This document shows, piece by piece, positions 63,995 through 64,000 of a stretch of DNA of 64,000 bases. The position numbers and the translations under genes were made by a program. The notes under the pieces are model-generated. The model saw only the letters and a program-made list of their open reading frames with translations. It was not told the DNA's origin and searched no databases. Source of the stretch: Tetrahymena thermophila SB210 (lineage: Eukaryota; Ciliophora; Oligohymenophorea; Hymenostomatida; Tetrahymenidae); NCBI RefSeq assembly GCF_000189635.1, contig NW_002476512.1, positions 62,001-126,000 on the forward strand. Reading direction: 5' to 3'. Numbering within the stretch: the first letter of the stretch is position 1; each line of letters starts with the position of its first letter.

Positions 63995-64000
63995 TGATTG

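Overview
The window looks like macronuclear DNA of a ciliate close to Tetrahymena thermophila. It is about 75-80% A+T. Every recognisable gene needs TAA and TAG read as glutamine, with TGA as the only stop. Introns are short (about 45-490 nt), AT-rich and mostly GTAA...TAG. Coding frames read with the standard code break into short pieces, so the genes below were rebuilt by translating with the ciliate code and joining exons by eye. Exon joins are inference, but most are fixed by phase and by protein family alignment.

Left part (1-14.4 kb): a plus-strand tandem family of secreted pepsin-fold proteins that lack both catalytic aspartates. Two copies are intact (4095-5123, 5994-7073), one is a short open copy that has lost its N-terminal lobe (11959-12531), one is cut by the window edge (2-526), and four are decayed or fragmentary. 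A segmental duplication (about 2.97-7.35 kb versus 10.85-14.41 kb) explains half of the array.

Middle (15.5-48.8 kb): mostly minus-strand single-copy genes. These are a MORN-repeat pseudokinase, a plus-strand LIN54/tesmin-type CXC DNA-binding protein, a six-blade Kelch protein with an unknown gene upstream of it, a CAMK/AMPK-like active kinase with a long Asn/Gln-rich leader, phosphoglucomutase (parafusin family), a protein with two cyclic-nucleotide-binding domains, small Cys-rich and hypothetical membrane proteins, the microtubule plus-end protein EB1, a TMEM256/DUF423 membrane protein and an unknown 257-residue protein.

Right part (50.3-64 kb): a Sel1-like protein, a second pseudokinase with a helical (TPR-like) N-terminus, the AP-2 mu clathrin adaptor subunit, a multi-exon leucine-rich-repeat-like gene of a ciliate-expanded type, and a small tandem family of signal-anchor peptides with a CxCxCxCxxxC motif, carried on a local duplication.

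No rRNA, tRNA, CRISPR array, telomere repeat or recognisable transposase was seen. The most unusual content is the dead pepsin-like array, the two pseudokinases with unusual partner domains, and the small CxC peptide family. I see no evidence that these form one system.
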